DNA of 32,541 nt from positions 1-32,541 of the forward strand of contig JAIXWI010000025.1 in NCBI GenBank assembly GCA_027491355.1, given 5' to 3'. Shown one piece after another: positions 1 through 8,963 of the stretch (position 1 is its first letter; each line of letters opens with the position of its first letter). A model generated the notes under the pieces. It did no database searches, was not told the DNA's origin, and saw nothing but the letters and a program-made list of their open reading frames with translations. Source of the DNA: Bacteroidota bacterium. Its GTDB lineage: Bacteria; Bacteroidota; Bacteroidia; UKL13-3. The position numbers were made by a program, and so were the translations under genes.

Positions 1-1
1 G

Positions 2-74
2 TGATTCCGCTGGGACTCGAACCCAGGACCCCTACATTAAAAGTGTAATGCTCTACCAGCTGAGCTACGGAATC
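2..74 (-). tRNA. tRNA-Lys (UUU anticodon)
   Basis: Read on the minus strand the segment folds as a cloverleaf. The acceptor stem is GATTCCG paired with CGGAATC, the D arm carries AGCTGGTAGA, and the anticodon loop CTTTTAA gives anticodon TTT, so lysine. The T arm contains GGTTCGAGTCC. The discriminator base is A. The window ends one base past it, so it cannot be seen whether CCA is encoded. Confidence 0.96.
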
Positions 75-190
75 ATTGTTACAATAAACAAGTAACGGGG
101 TGCAAAAGTATGAAGATTTTTCACTTAGGCAAACCATTTCTAAAATATTTTCGCTTTTTTTATTGGATGCCTGAAAACCAGCACCAATAA

Positions 191-919
191 TTATTCTATA
201 CCATTGCTTTGTCCCCAAATAGCTTGCAAATTTTCTATACTATGAGCGTCATTTAGTTCAAAATTACCAATTCGGGTTCTGCATAAGCTATCTAAATATG
301 CCAATCCCCCTAATTTTATACCTATATCATGTGCCAAAGATCGGATGTAGGTACCCTTGCTACATACAATCCTAAATTGCACCAGAGGCCAATTGTTTTG
401 GGTAATCTCAAATGCCTTCACTTCTACTTTGCGCGCTTTCATTTCTAAATCCTCTCCAGCCCTCGCGCTTTGGTATGCACGTTTACCATTCACCTTTATT
501 GCTGAATAAACAGGCGGTATCTGCATGATTTCACCTATAAAGGTATTGGCAGCTGCCTGAATTGTAGAAGTATCGTGTAAGGGCATAGAAATGCTTTGGT
601 CAATTTCGGTTTCTTTGTCAAAACTCGGTCTGCTTGCTCCAAAATAGATACTGCCCGTGTATTCTTTTTCCTGCCCCATGTACAAATTGATTTGCTTGGT
701 TTCTTTGCCAATACAAACAATGAGTAATCCAGTAGCCAAAGGATCGAGCGTTCCCGCATGACCCACTTTAACTTTTCGTTTTTTTCCATTGAGCAGACCC
801 AATTGAATGTTCAATTGGCGTAAAACCAAGTATTTGATTTTATTGGTGACATCAAAAGAAGTCCAAGTCAATGGTTTATTGACCAGTAACACGGTTCCTT
901 TTTCAAAGTCTAGTTGCAT
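191..919 (-). CDS. truB: tRNA pseudouridine(55) synthase TruB
   Basis: This cytoplasmic enzyme isomerises uridine 55 in the T loop of tRNAs. The catalytic motif GHAGTLDPLATG is at residues 53-64 with the nucleophile Asp59, and the N-terminus has the family's LLVNKPLTWTS. At 242 residues it has the usual length for short Bacteroidota TruB. A longer in-frame reading to 997 would run deep into uppP; the ATG at 919, one base after the uppP stop, fits the family N-terminus and tight operon spacing. It is the last gene of the ftsX–DUF3098–uppP–truB operon, followed by tRNA-Lys on the same strand. Confidence 0.96.
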   Translation of the reverse strand: MQLDFEKGTVLLVNKPLTWTSFDVTNKIKYLVLRQLNIQLGLLNGKKRKVKVGHAGTLDPLATGLLIVCIGKETKQINLYMGQEKEYTGSIYFGASRPSFDKETEIDQSISMPLHDTSTIQAAANTFIGEIMQIPPVYSAIKVNGKRAYQSARAGEDLEMKARKVEVKAFEITQNNWPLVQFRIVCSKGTYIRSLAHDIGIKLGGLAYLDSLCRTRIGNFELNDAHSIENLQAIWGQSNGIE

Positions 920-920
920 G

Positions 921-1709
921 TTAAATGACCTGTAAGTCAAACCCGATAAAGCCCAACAAGAGCAATACCAATCCAAGTACAATTCTGTACCAGCCAAAAG
1001 CTTTGAATCCGTTTTTGGTTAAAAAGCCAATGAATCTTTTGATGGCAAAAATGGCAACAACAAATGCAACTACATTTCCCAACAACAACATACTCAATTC
1101 TGAACTTTGCACTTCGTGTGTTTTAAAATACTTGAGCATTTTGTATGCAGTGGCTGCAAACATGGTAGGTACTGCCAAGAAAAATGAAAATTCTGCAGCT
1201 GTTTTTCTGCTCATACCTTGGCTCAATCCACCAATTATGGTGGCCGCTGACCTTGATACCCCTGGAATCATGGCAATGACTTGAAATAATCCAATGAACA
1301 AGGCATTTAAATAGCTCGGTTCTTTTTCAGATTCCGCATGCTGATTGAACCATTTGTCGATGTACAAAAAAACAATCCCACCTAGCAATAAAGTAATGGC
1401 TACTACTGTAACGTTTTCTAGAAGGGCATCAATGTAATCATTGAACAAAAAACCAAATACGGCAGCAGGTATAAAGGCCACAAATAATTTGAAATAGAAA
1501 TCAAAACTTTGGAAAAAGCGTTTCCAATACAAATACACTACAGATAAAATGGCACCAAATTGTATGGCAACAGTAAACATTTTAACAAAATCCGAGTTGG
1601 CATTTCCAAAGAAAGAAGACGCAATGATCATGTGTCCAGTGGAGGATACAGGCAAAAACTCAGTAATTCCCTCTACAATGGCGAGGAAAATGGCTTCAAA
1701 AATTTCCAT
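921..1709 (-). CDS. uppP: Undecaprenyl-diphosphatase UppP/BacA
   Basis: The protein is an integral membrane phosphatase that turns undecaprenyl diphosphate into the monophosphate, recycling the lipid carrier for peptidoglycan and other envelope polymers; overexpression gives bacitracin resistance in other bacteria. Signature 1, [14 protein letters not shown], is at residues 13-26 and signature 2, PGVSRS, at 149-154 with the catalytic Arg. Several hydrophobic segments fill the 262 residues, the normal family length. It lies 8 bases after the DUF3098 gene and directly before truB, an order common in Bacteroidota. Confidence 0.97.
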   Translation of the reverse strand: MEIFEAIFLAIVEGITEFLPVSSTGHMIIASSFFGNANSDFVKMFTVAIQFGAILSVVYLYWKRFFQSFDFYFKLFVAFIPAAVFGFLFNDYIDALLENVTVVAITLLLGGIVFLYIDKWFNQHAESEKEPSYLNALFIGLFQVIAMIPGVSRSAATIIGGLSQGMSRKTAAEFSFFLAVPTMFAATAYKMLKYFKTHEVQSSELSMLLLGNVVAFVVAIFAIKRFIGFLTKNGFKAFGWYRIVLGLVLLLLGFIGFDLQVI

Positions 1710-1717
1710 TACTAAGA

Positions 1718-1954
1718 TTATGCTTTTTTACGCATGATGGCAAAAATGCCAACAACGAATCCAGCAATGACCATGATTGGCGCTAAAGTGATTTTCTGAA
1801 AGCTGAAAATATCTTCAGACTTTCCGGCCATGAAACCAAATCCAATGATGATGAACAACACGGCTGCTCCCATAAGCAGGTAGTTTTCTTTACCGAATAA
1901 GAATGAATCCGAATTTGTCGATTCTTTTTTAGTGCTTGCTTGCTCTTTACTCAT
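1718..1954 (-). CDS. DUF3098 family small membrane protein
   Basis: This 78-residue protein has a charged N-terminus and two hydrophobic segments, about residues 25-45 and 52-72, and a basic tail (RKKA). Size, layout and position between ftsX and uppP match the DUF3098 family, which is known from Bacteroidota and has no assigned function. The gene is co-directional with its neighbours, 26 bases after ftsX and 8 before uppP, so it is probably co-transcribed. A link to cell division or envelope synthesis is inferred from this neighbourhood only. Confidence 0.85.
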   Translation of the reverse strand: MSKEQASTKKESTNSDSFLFGKENYLLMGAAVLFIIIGFGFMAGKSEDIFSFQKITLAPIMVIAGFVVGIFAIMRKKA

Positions 1955-1980
1955 GTCTGCAATATCTATTAAACTTTCTA

Positions 1981-2832
1981 TTAATACAAATCTTCAATTT
2001 TGGTATTCAAATACCTATTGGTGCTGGTCCAACTGCTCACAACACTCATGCTCAAACCTAATAACAACAAGGCTACAAACAAGCCAAAATAAAGCGGCCC
2101 GTCGTACAATTGTTCAATTTCTGGTATCCAGTAGGGCAGGGTATTCAATAAACTCAATAAAATGGCTAAACTGATGACCCAACCCAGGAAACCATTTTTA
2201 AGTGAACTCCATACAAAAGGTTTAATGATGAACCAATTGGTTGCACCTACCAACTGCATGCTCTTAATGGCAAAACGTTGTGCATATAAATTTAACCTGA
2301 CCGTATTGTTGATTAAAACAGCCGATATTAAGGCAAACAATAAAGACAATGACACCAATACCATACCAATTGATTTCATATTGGAAGAGGCTTGTTCAAA
2401 AACAGATTTTTGAAAGGCCACCTCGCTAACTCCTGGTAATTGTTTTAAAAAGGTTTCTGCTTTGTTGAGCTCTTCTATACTGGTAGCATTGGCTTTGAGT
2501 TTGATTTGAAATGAGGGAATGAGCGGATTGAACCCTAAAAAGCTGATAAAATCTTGACCTATTTCTTGACTGAATTCTGCGGCTGCCTGTTCTTTGCTTA
2601 CAAATTTGATGTCACGAGCAATGCCTTCGCTCATGATTTTTTGTTGGATCAATGGTATTTCCTCTTTGGCAACCGATTCATTCAAAAATACTTGCACGAC
2701 CATGTTTTCACGGATATAAGTGCTCAGCTTTGAAGACTGAATCAGCAATACGCCTAACAAACCTAACATCAATAGGACCATTGAAATACTCAAAATGGCA
2801 GAAAGATAACTGTGTTTTTTCTTTGGTTTCAT
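1981..2832 (-). CDS. ftsX: Cell division protein FtsX (permease-like)
   Basis: FtsX is the membrane partner of the ATPase FtsE and regulates septal peptidoglycan hydrolysis. One transmembrane helix (about residues 12-34) is followed by an extracytoplasmic domain containing the VFLNESV stretch, then three C-terminal helices of the FtsX permease type. The reading frame is open up to 2904, but a promoter (TTG-N19-TATTTTTG, 2860-2889) lies inside that extension, so the ATG at 2832 (start MKPKKKHSYLS, 283 residues) is chosen. ftsE is not in the window, as is usual for Bacteroidota, where the two genes are often apart. Confidence 0.93.
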   Translation of the reverse strand: MKPKKKHSYLSAILSISMVLLMLGLLGVLLIQSSKLSTYIRENMVVQVFLNESVAKEEIPLIQQKIMSEGIARDIKFVSKEQAAAEFSQEIGQDFISFLGFNPLIPSFQIKLKANATSIEELNKAETFLKQLPGVSEVAFQKSVFEQASSNMKSIGMVLVSLSLLFALISAVLINNTVRLNLYAQRFAIKSMQLVGATNWFIIKPFVWSSLKNGFLGWVISLAILLSLLNTLPYWIPEIEQLYDGPLYFGLFVALLLLGLSMSVVSSWTSTNRYLNTKIEDLY

Positions 2833-2859
2833 AAGGGCTTTGCCTACTTTTATGACAAG

Positions 2860-2889
2860 CAAAAATACAAAATCTGAGGGATGTGCCAA
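2860..2889 (-). promoter_or_regulatory. Promoter of the ftsX operon
   Basis: On the minus strand TTG (2887-2889) is followed after exactly 19 bases by TATTTTTG (2860-2867), the Bacteroidota sigma-A consensus TTG-N19-TAnnTTTG. It lies 28 bases before the chosen ftsX ATG and back to back with the leuS promoter. Confidence 0.8.
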
Positions 2890-2908
2890 CGTAAATAATG
2901 GCATCTAA

Positions 2909-2939
2909 TTGGAAAAACCTCCACAGCCGTCTATTTTTG
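2909..2939 (+). promoter_or_regulatory. Promoter of leuS
   Basis: TTG at 2909-2911 and TATTTTTG at 2932-2939 are 20 bases apart and match the Bacteroidota promoter consensus. The ATG used for leuS at 2966 lies 26 bases downstream. This excludes the upstream in-frame start at 2909, which sits on the promoter itself. Confidence 0.8.
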
Positions 2940-2965
2940 CAGACTTTAAAACGCAATATCCGCTC

Positions 2966-5887
2966 ATGAGCAAAGAATACTCTCACCACGAAATTGAATC
3001 AAAATGGCAAGCCTATTGGGTGCAGCATAAAACTTATCAAGTACAGGAAAACACAGACAAAGAAAGTTTCTATGTGTTAGACATGTTTCCATACCCAAGT
3101 GGAGCTGGTTTGCATGTTGGGCATCCGCTTGGTTACATTGCCTCTGATATTTACAGCCGTTACAAACGTTTAAAAGGATACAATGTGTTGCATCCAATGG
3201 GTTATGATGCCTTTGGTTTACCAGCTGAACAATATGCCATTCAAACAGGACAACATCCAGCTATTACTACCAAAGAAAACATTGCTCGTTACCGTGAGCA
3301 ATTAGATAAATTGGGTTTTAGTTACGATTGGGAGCGCTCAGTTAAAACAGCCGACCCAAGTTACTATAAGTGGACTCAATGGATTTTTATTCAATTGTTT
3401 CATTCCTGGTATGATCCTGAATTGAACAAAGCAGTTCCAATTAAAACGTTGATTGCAAAGTTTGAATCTGATGGATTGGGTCATTTGGCCTCTTTGGCTC
3501 CGGAGTTAGAAAATTTTACTGCAACTCAATGGAATGGTTTTTCAGAAAAAGAAAAAGAGGATGTGTTGATGGCTTTTCGTTTGGCCTATTTGGCAGAATC
3601 ATTTGTAAATTGGTGCCCAGAATTGGGAACTGTTCTGGCTAATGACGAAGTTAAAGATGGTCTAAGTGAAAGAGGCGGTTATTCGGTAGAGCGCAAATTG
3701 ATGATGCAATGGAGTTTGAGAATTACTGCTTATGCCGATAGGTTGTTAACAGATTTGGATGGCATAGATTGGACAGCATCATTGAAAGAAGCGCAACGCA
3801 ACTGGATTGGTAAAAGTACTGGTGCCAGTGTGTTTTTTAAGGTTCAACATGCCGAATTGCAAATTGAAGTATTTACCACCCGTCCCGATACTTTGTTTGG
3901 AGTTTCTTATCTGACATTGGCTCCAGAACACGAATGGGTTGAGCAATTGACCACTCCTGAACAAAAGGAATCGGTGATGGCTTACTTAACCTATGCAAAA
4001 GCCAGAAGTGAGCGCGAGCGAATGGCCGATGTGAAAAAAGTTACTGGTGTGTTTTCCGGCGCATATGCCTTGCATCCTTTTACCAATGAGCCATTACCAA
4101 TTTGGATTGGGGATTATGTATTGGCCGGCTATGGAACAGGTGCTGTAATGGCTGTTCCTGCCCATGATAGCCGCGATTTTGCATTTGCTAAACAGTTCAA
4201 TTTACCCATAAAACAAGTCATTGAGGTGCCAGAAGGGCACGATTTGCAATTGGCTTCCTACGATGAAAAACAAGGCAAACTCATTGCTTCTGACTTTTTA
4301 AACGGACTCGAAGTAAAAGCAGCAATCAATGCTTGTATAGCAGCATTAGAAAAACAAGGCAATGGAAAGGGCAAAACCAATTTCCGTTTACGTGATGCCA
4401 TTTTTGGCAGACAAAGGTATTGGGGCGAACCAATTCCAGTATATTACAAAGACGGGATAGCTTATACACTTGATGAAAGCGAATTGCCGCTATTGTTGCC
4501 TGAAATAGATACCTATTTGCCTACTTCAACTGGTGAACCACCATTGGCCAGAGCTAAAGATTGGAAGTACAAAGGTCAATACAATTATGAGTGGAGTACC
4601 ATGCCAGGTTGGGCTGGTAGTTCATGGTATTTCTTAAGGTATATGGATCCTCTTAACCCAAATGAATTTGCTAGTAAAGAAGCGCTGAGTTATTGGAAGC
4701 AAATAGATTTGTATCTGGGTGGAAGCGAACATGCCACAGGGCATTTGTTGTACGTCAGGTTTTGGACCAAATTCTTGTTTGATTTAGGATTAATTCCTGT
4801 TAATGAACCAGCAAAAAAGCTCATCAATCAAGGCATGATTCAAGGAACCTCCGAAAAATTAAGAAAGTTGGAGGCCAATAAACACGCCTGTTATACATTA
4901 CAAAATGAACAAGCCACATTACACATTGATGGACAACATTATGTTTTACCTCATAAACCAAGTAATGTATTTGTCAGTGAAAATGCCCTGAGTCGTTTGG
5001 GAGAAATTGCCCATACCTTGAGTGGGTCTAATATAGATGTCAATTATGTAGAGAAAGGACAGTTGAATTATGAGCAGTTTGTACAAACGCACCATTACCA
5101 AGATGCATTGTTTTTATGTGAAGGTGGTTATTGGTTCAAAGGTCAGTTCCATGCATTTTCAAATGGAGGATCGGCAGCCATAGTTTGTTTCCAAGAGGTT
5201 GAAAAAATGTCAAAGTCTAAGTACAATGTTGTTACACCTGATACCATTGTTGCGCAATATGGAGCTGATACACTGCGCTTATACGAAATGTTTTTAGGGC
5301 CATTGGAACAAAGCAAACCATGGAGCACCCAAGGCATTGAAGGGGTGCACAGATTCTTAAAAAAATTGTGGCGTTTGTTTTATGATGCCAATGGAAATTT
5401 GCTTGTTAAAGATGAACCTGCTCCTAAACCAGTGTTGAAGGCATTGCATAAAACCATCAAAAAAGTAGGTGAGGACATAACGCTATTTTCTTTCAATACC
5501 TCTGTCAGTACATTCATGATTTGTGTCAATGAATTAACTGAACTCAAAGCCAATCAACTTCAAGTAATGAAAGATTTACTAGTGGTATTGAGTCCTTATG
5601 CACCACATATTGCAGAAGAGTTATGGGAAGCAATTGGTATGCAAGGGAGCATTGCCAATGCCAAATTCCCAACGTTCAATCCTGAGTTTTTAATTGAAGA
5701 CAGTTTCTCATATCCAATTTCTGTGAATGGAAAACACAGAACCAATATTGAATTTGCTTTGGATGTAGATGCTGCTGTAGTTGAACAAACCGTATTAAGA
5801 GACGAGATTGTTCAAAAATGGTTAGAAGGAAAATCTCCTAAAAAGGTGGTTTTTGTAAAAGGAAAAATTGTGAATATAGTAATTTAA
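2966..5887 (+). CDS. leuS: Leucine--tRNA ligase (LeuRS)
   Basis: This class I aminoacyl-tRNA synthetase charges tRNA-Leu and edits mischarged tRNA. The HIGH-type motif is HVGH at residues 50-53, and KMSKS is at 747-751. The CP1 editing domain lies between, with TTRPDTLFG and the AVPAHDSRDF stretch. The protein has 973 residues, longer than the roughly 860 of E. coli; a good part of the excess is an insertion upstream of KMSKS (about residues 620-740), as seen in other Bacteroidota LeuRS. Single plus-strand transcription unit with its own promoter and a strong terminator. Confidence 0.98.
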   Translation: MSKEYSHHEIESKWQAYWVQHKTYQVQENTDKESFYVLDMFPYPSGAGLHVGHPLGYIASDIYSRYKRLKGYNVLHPMGYDAFGLPAEQYAIQTGQHPAITTKENIARYREQLDKLGFSYDWERSVKTADPSYYKWTQWIFIQLFHSWYDPELNKAVPIKTLIAKFESDGLGHLASLAPELENFTATQWNGFSEKEKEDVLMAFRLAYLAESFVNWCPELGTVLANDEVKDGLSERGGYSVERKLMMQWSLRITAYADRLLTDLDGIDWTASLKEAQRNWIGKSTGASVFFKVQHAELQIEVFTTRPDTLFGVSYLTLAPEHEWVEQLTTPEQKESVMAYLTYAKARSERERMADVKKVTGVFSGAYALHPFTNEPLPIWIGDYVLAGYGTGAVMAVPAHDSRDFAFAKQFNLPIKQVIEVPEGHDLQLASYDEKQGKLIASDFLNGLEVKAAINACIAALEKQGNGKGKTNFRLRDAIFGRQRYWGEPIPVYYKDGIAYTLDESELPLLLPEIDTYLPTSTGEPPLARAKDWKYKGQYNYEWSTMPGWAGSSWYFLRYMDPLNPNEFASKEALSYWKQIDLYLGGSEHATGHLLYVRFWTKFLFDLGLIPVNEPAKKLINQGMIQGTSEKLRKLEANKHACYTLQNEQATLHIDGQHYVLPHKPSNVFVSENALSRLGEIAHTLSGSNIDVNYVEKGQLNYEQFVQTHHYQDALFLCEGGYWFKGQFHAFSNGGSAAIVCFQEVEKMSKSKYNVVTPDTIVAQYGADTLRLYEMFLGPLEQSKPWSTQGIEGVHRFLKKLWRLFYDANGNLLVKDEPAPKPVLKALHKTIKKVGEDITLFSFNTSVSTFMICVNELTELKANQLQVMKDLLVVLSPYAPHIAEELWEAIGMQGSIANAKFPTFNPEFLIEDSFSYPISVNGKHRTNIEFALDVDAAVVEQTVLRDEIVQKWLEGKSPKKVVFVKGKIVNIVI

Positions 5888-5908
5888 GTGTGTATACAAG
5901 GTTTAAAT

Positions 5909-5943
5909 AAAGCGCGCGTTTTGCTTTGCAAAACGCGCGCTTT
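5909..5943. terminator. Bidirectional terminator between leuS and the small membrane gene
   Basis: A perfect 16-base inverted repeat, AAAGCGCGCGTTTTGC and its complement, encloses a TTT loop. A-rich and T-rich flanks on both sides allow it to stop leuS on the plus strand and the 5958-6149 gene's opposing transcription. Confidence 0.9.
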
Positions 5944-5957
5944 ATTTACGGTTCAAC

Positions 5958-6149
5958 TTATTTGATAATCCAATTCCAAAATTTCTTGTGCAATAATGGA
6001 ATGCAAATGCCCATTAATGGAACCAAGATAACAGTAAATACCAAGGTTTTTACAATTTGAGCTAGGTTTTGAACCAATGGAAATAAAAGTGCAAAAAGCA
6101 CATTGATTACAGGGTAAACAAAAGCCAGCTTACTAGCAAAAGTTTTCAT
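5958..6149 (-). CDS. Small two-helix membrane protein, like the C-terminal part of ABM-TM proteins
   Basis: A 63-residue protein with two hydrophobic segments separated by a short linker (…LVQNLAQIVKTLVFTVILVP…). The spacing and the VILVPLM motif resemble the two-helix tail found after antibiotic-biosynthesis-monooxygenase domains in some bacterial proteins; this is recalled similarity, not a search result. No ABM domain is attached here, although a separate ABM protein is encoded 2 kb away. A longer reading frame to 6191 would need a TTG start and is not preferred. Function unknown. Confidence 0.6.
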   Translation of the reverse strand: MKTFASKLAFVYPVINVLFALLFPLVQNLAQIVKTLVFTVILVPLMGICIPLLHKKFWNWIIK

Positions 6150-6225
6150 TTTTTTGGTTTGGGTGTACCATGCATCCTGTAAACATACCAATAAACCCCG
6201 TTTTAGTTTTGATTTTAAGTTAGAA

Positions 6226-7551
6226 TCAATGCGATTGTTTTACCCATTTTTGGGTATGAGTAAATTGATTGAATTGAAAATGTAGGGTGTAAATGCCATC
6301 TGAAAAGTCAGCAATATGAATGGTTTTTATATCAGAGGTCTGAAACATTTCTTTACCTAAAAAATCGGTAACAATTACCTTATTGGGTTGCAGTCCTGTA
6401 TATTCAACGTTTAAAAAACTACTGGCTGGATTTGGATAAACAACAATGTTATTTGGATTGAATGCCTCATCAGCAAAACCATTTACGCTACACATGACTT
6501 TATTCAATTCAGTCCAAATTTGGTTGCACAATAAGTAGGGAACTTCTCCTTCATTTGCTTGGTTACCTATACGAACCAATACCAAACCAGTGCTTTTAGA
6601 AATACAAATCAACTGACCATTTTTCCCAATGGCGGCTACCATATCTGCAGGAGCAGCAGGTGTGATTGAACCTGGAAATTGAAGTTGAGAACCCGGCGAC
6701 ATCCAGCTGTTTTTACCATTGAGCCACCATAAATACCCATAAGAAAGATTGATGTTTTGTGAAGTTTGGGTCATTTGTTGAACATAACTTTGGTCACGCA
6801 AAAGGGTATCAGATTCCCAAATGCAATTGTTTTGAACCAACAATCCAAACCTTGCCATACTTCTGGCTTTGCTAAAAAATACATTGTTAAAGCCAATATT
6901 TCCCCAAAAACCTGTCATACCTGTTTTATTTTTGAGTTTGTTTTGGGTATAAGTATTGATGTCTAGCCCTGTTGCTTTTTCTAATACTTTTTCTAACAAG
7001 GTATAGGGGGCATTGTGATAAGCCCATCTGGTTGCTGCAGGAGCTAAATAAACCAAACAAGAATCTGCAGTGCATTGGTTATCAGGTACATTGTCATCTA
7101 AACCACTGGTCATATTCAATTGGTGTTTAATTTGAATTTGAGCCTCTTGTTCTGGGGTACAATTTGTCCATCCTTTGCCTAAATAACTGGAGCTGGTATC
7201 ATTTAACTTCAAATAACCTTCTTCTTGAGCTTTACCTATTAACAATGCAGTCAATGATTTACCTGCAGAGGCCCAATACCAAAGACTGTCTTTAGTAAAT
7301 GTTCCAAAATATTTTTCAAGTACAATTTTGCCATCTTTTAAAACCAAAAAAGCCTTGCTGTCTTGTTTTTGTAAATAAGCATAAAGGTTATCAATTTGGT
7401 CTGTACACCAATTCAAAGATTTGGGCGAAATGGTGTCCCAAGCTTGGGTATTGTTGATGGGAGGGAAATACAATTTTTGAGCAAATAATGGACTGTGCAA
7501 GCCAATTATCCATATGAAAAGCAAAACGGTAGTTATTTTCAAATGTTGCAT
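6226..7551 (-). CDS. Secreted serine hydrolase of the beta-lactamase/PBP4* family with T9SS sorting domain
   Basis: An N-terminal signal peptide (residues 1-24, ending LFAQ) leads a class C beta-lactamase-like domain. The catalytic SxxK is S95-A-G-K98 and the second motif is Y178-H-N180; a GKNGQ stretch occupies the usual third-motif region. Residues about 365-441 are a type A type IX secretion sorting domain (VVYPNPASSFLNVEY … DGIYTLHF). The protein is probably exported through the Sec and Por systems to the surface or medium. The family includes esterases, D-amino peptidases and penicillin-binding enzymes, so the substrate cannot be told. Monocistronic on the minus strand. Confidence 0.88.
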   Translation of the reverse strand: MQHLKITTVLLFIWIIGLHSPLFAQKLYFPPINNTQAWDTISPKSLNWCTDQIDNLYAYLQKQDSKAFLVLKDGKIVLEKYFGTFTKDSLWYWASAGKSLTALLIGKAQEEGYLKLNDTSSSYLGKGWTNCTPEQEAQIQIKHQLNMTSGLDDNVPDNQCTADSCLVYLAPAATRWAYHNAPYTLLEKVLEKATGLDINTYTQNKLKNKTGMTGFWGNIGFNNVFFSKARSMARFGLLVQNNCIWESDTLLRDQSYVQQMTQTSQNINLSYGYLWWLNGKNSWMSPGSQLQFPGSITPAAPADMVAAIGKNGQLICISKSTGLVLVRIGNQANEGEVPYLLCNQIWTELNKVMCSVNGFADEAFNPNNIVVYPNPASSFLNVEYTGLQPNKVIVTDFLGKEMFQTSDIKTIHIADFSDGIYTLHFQFNQFTHTQKWVKQSH

Positions 7552-7602
7552 TGTTACAGATTTATGAGTTGGTATAATTTTCTGGAAATTGAATCCTATC
7601 TA

Positions 7603-7927
7603 TTAAAATATTTCCCAAGTATGTATATCTATCTCTTCGAGAGTAAGTTGTTGCATGAACCCATGGTTCTTAGCTTCATTAGGTGCTTTACCAGCTGTAG
7701 TCAATGCCTTACTAATTATTTTATTCATACATTCAATACCATCTACCTCTATTGAAAGTAAATTTTTCATGGGTTAGCAACATTACAAAATTTTTATCAG
7801 TAAAAACCACATACTTGGCATTGCCATCCAAAAATTGAGTATTCTTGAAAAAGCCCATTTCTAAATAGGATTGAATGGTTTGAATTAGGTTTATTACAGT
7901 CAAGTTGATGACTATTTTATGGCCCAT
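7603..7927 (-). pseudogene. Broken VOC/glyoxalase-family gene
   Basis: The frame starting at 7927 encodes MGHKIVINLTV … DKNFVMLLTHEKF, which matches the N-terminal half of bacterial VOC proteins (typical KIFVNLPVKDLNKS … FVMLL). It stops at 7733. In another frame from about 7748 to the TAA at 7603 the text VDGIECMNKIISKALTTAGK … HGFMQQLTLEEIDIHTWEIF matches the C-terminal half (typical HGFMYGRSFEDLDGHIWEIF). About 25 residues of the middle are missing, so the gene has an internal deletion and a frameshift. VOC enzymes are metal-dependent, for example glyoxalases and dioxygenases. It is not expected to be functional. Confidence 0.78.
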
Positions 7928-8043
7928 TTTTGTAATTTAGCTTACTTTAGATGCACAAATCAAAGAATAGTTTAAAAGCACGGGTTTTGAAAATACCAAT
8001 TATTACTTTTTAAAATAGATATTCACCTTTCAAATCAATACAT

Positions 8044-8376
8044 ATGATACATTGGCAAAATGAACAAGCTCCAGAAACTCCTTACATTGCATCTATTTTT
8101 AATTATTACTTATCAGATAATTTGGAAGGTTATGCCGCCTATGATGAATTTACATTGGAACTGGCCCAAAAAAGTCCAGGTTTTTTAGGCTATGAAAGTT
8201 TCAAGCATGAGGGAAGGGGCAGTTTCATCAGCTATTGGAAAGACATGGATGCTGTGCGAAATTGGGCTGCCAATCCCGAACACATTAAAGCAAAAAAACT
8301 TGGAATGGAAAAATGGTACCGCTATTACCACAGTTTAGTAGCCGAAGTAAAATCTCATCGCAGCAATACACTGTAA
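8044..8376 (+). CDS. Antibiotic biosynthesis monooxygenase (ABM) family protein
   Basis: The 110-residue protein has the small ferredoxin-like ABM fold pattern: an N-terminal strand (YIASIFNYYL), a helix (YAAYDEFTLELAQKSPGFLGYES), a central strand (SFISYWKDMDAVRNWAANPEH) and a C-terminal helix ending WYRYYHSLVAEV. The phrase SYWKDMDAVRNW and the following HIKAKKLG match the heme-degrading/monooxygenase-like branch of ABM proteins common in Bacteroidota. Such proteins usually act as dimers; the substrate is unknown. Single gene with its own terminator just downstream. Confidence 0.82.
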   Translation: MIHWQNEQAPETPYIASIFNYYLSDNLEGYAAYDEFTLELAQKSPGFLGYESFKHEGRGSFISYWKDMDAVRNWAANPEHIKAKKLGMEKWYRYYHSLVAEVKSHRSNTL

Positions 8377-8394
8377 TACTTATATTTTACAAAC

Positions 8395-8423
8395 AAAAAG
8401 CCATGTTTGTTACATGGCTTTTT
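8395..8423. terminator. Rho-independent terminator
   Basis: A 12-base inverted repeat AAAAAGCCATGT / ACATGGCTTTTT with a 5-base loop lies between the convergent ABM gene and the DoxX-like gene and can serve both strands. Confidence 0.88.
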
Positions 8424-8442
8424 GTTGAATCAAAATAGCAAA

Positions 8443-8814
8443 TTATAGGTTCTTTACTGCTTGCAATTTGTGAAATGAAATATAAGAAGCAAGTAACAAA
8501 CCAAAGAAAACAAGTGCCATTATTCCATAAGGAACAAAAGGGTCACCAACTGCAATATGTGCAACCAAAGCTGTGATGTACATGATGCCATAGCCCACAT
8601 ATGCCCACTCTTTAAAACGGCTTGGAATTATTGGTACTATCAACAATACCAAACCAATGAGTTGGCCAATACTGACCTCCAAACCAAGGTAGCGTGGAAG
8701 CTGTAAATGTGTGGTTCCTTCAATAGCCATTTGAGAATTCATTTGAATTGCACTCAACGAGAACAAGCAAATGATGCTGGTTGTAACCCAGTAAATCATT
8801 TTTGTAGATTTCAT
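8443..8814 (-). CDS. DoxX-like membrane protein
   Basis: This 123-residue protein has four hydrophobic segments (about residues 8-24, 48-66, 70-92, 95-115) and the motif LPRYLGLEVSIGQLIGLVLL, which fits the DoxX-like family of small four-helix membrane proteins. DoxX relatives have been linked to quinone or thiosulfate redox chemistry, but most members including this one are uncharacterised. It faces the ABM gene across a shared terminator and is otherwise alone. Confidence 0.78.
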   Translation of the reverse strand: MKSTKMIYWVTTSIICLFSLSAIQMNSQMAIEGTTHLQLPRYLGLEVSIGQLIGLVLLIVPIIPSRFKEWAYVGYGIMYITALVAHIAVGDPFVPYGIMALVFFGLLLASYISFHKLQAVKNL

Positions 8815-8963
8815 GTAATAAATTGAATGATGAAGGTAAATTACAAATTAGTATTTTGATGTCAAAGCAATCAATAAAAATTAAGAACACATCATAGCCT
8901 GTAATTGATTTGATTTAAAGTGTTTTAATGCGCCGCATAGCAAAATAAATACCAGTGACTACT

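Noticed and set aside
921-997. N-terminally extended TruB from 997
   Set aside because: The extra 26 residues are the reverse frame of the uppP end and lack family similarity.
5143-5337. Minus-strand frame inside leuS
   Set aside because: It lies fully within a highly conserved leuS segment including KMSKS and has no features of its own.
7495-7755. Plus-strand open frame over the start of the serine hydrolase gene and the VOC remnant
   Set aside because: No family features, and the minus strand over the same bases carries recognisable hydrolase and VOC text.
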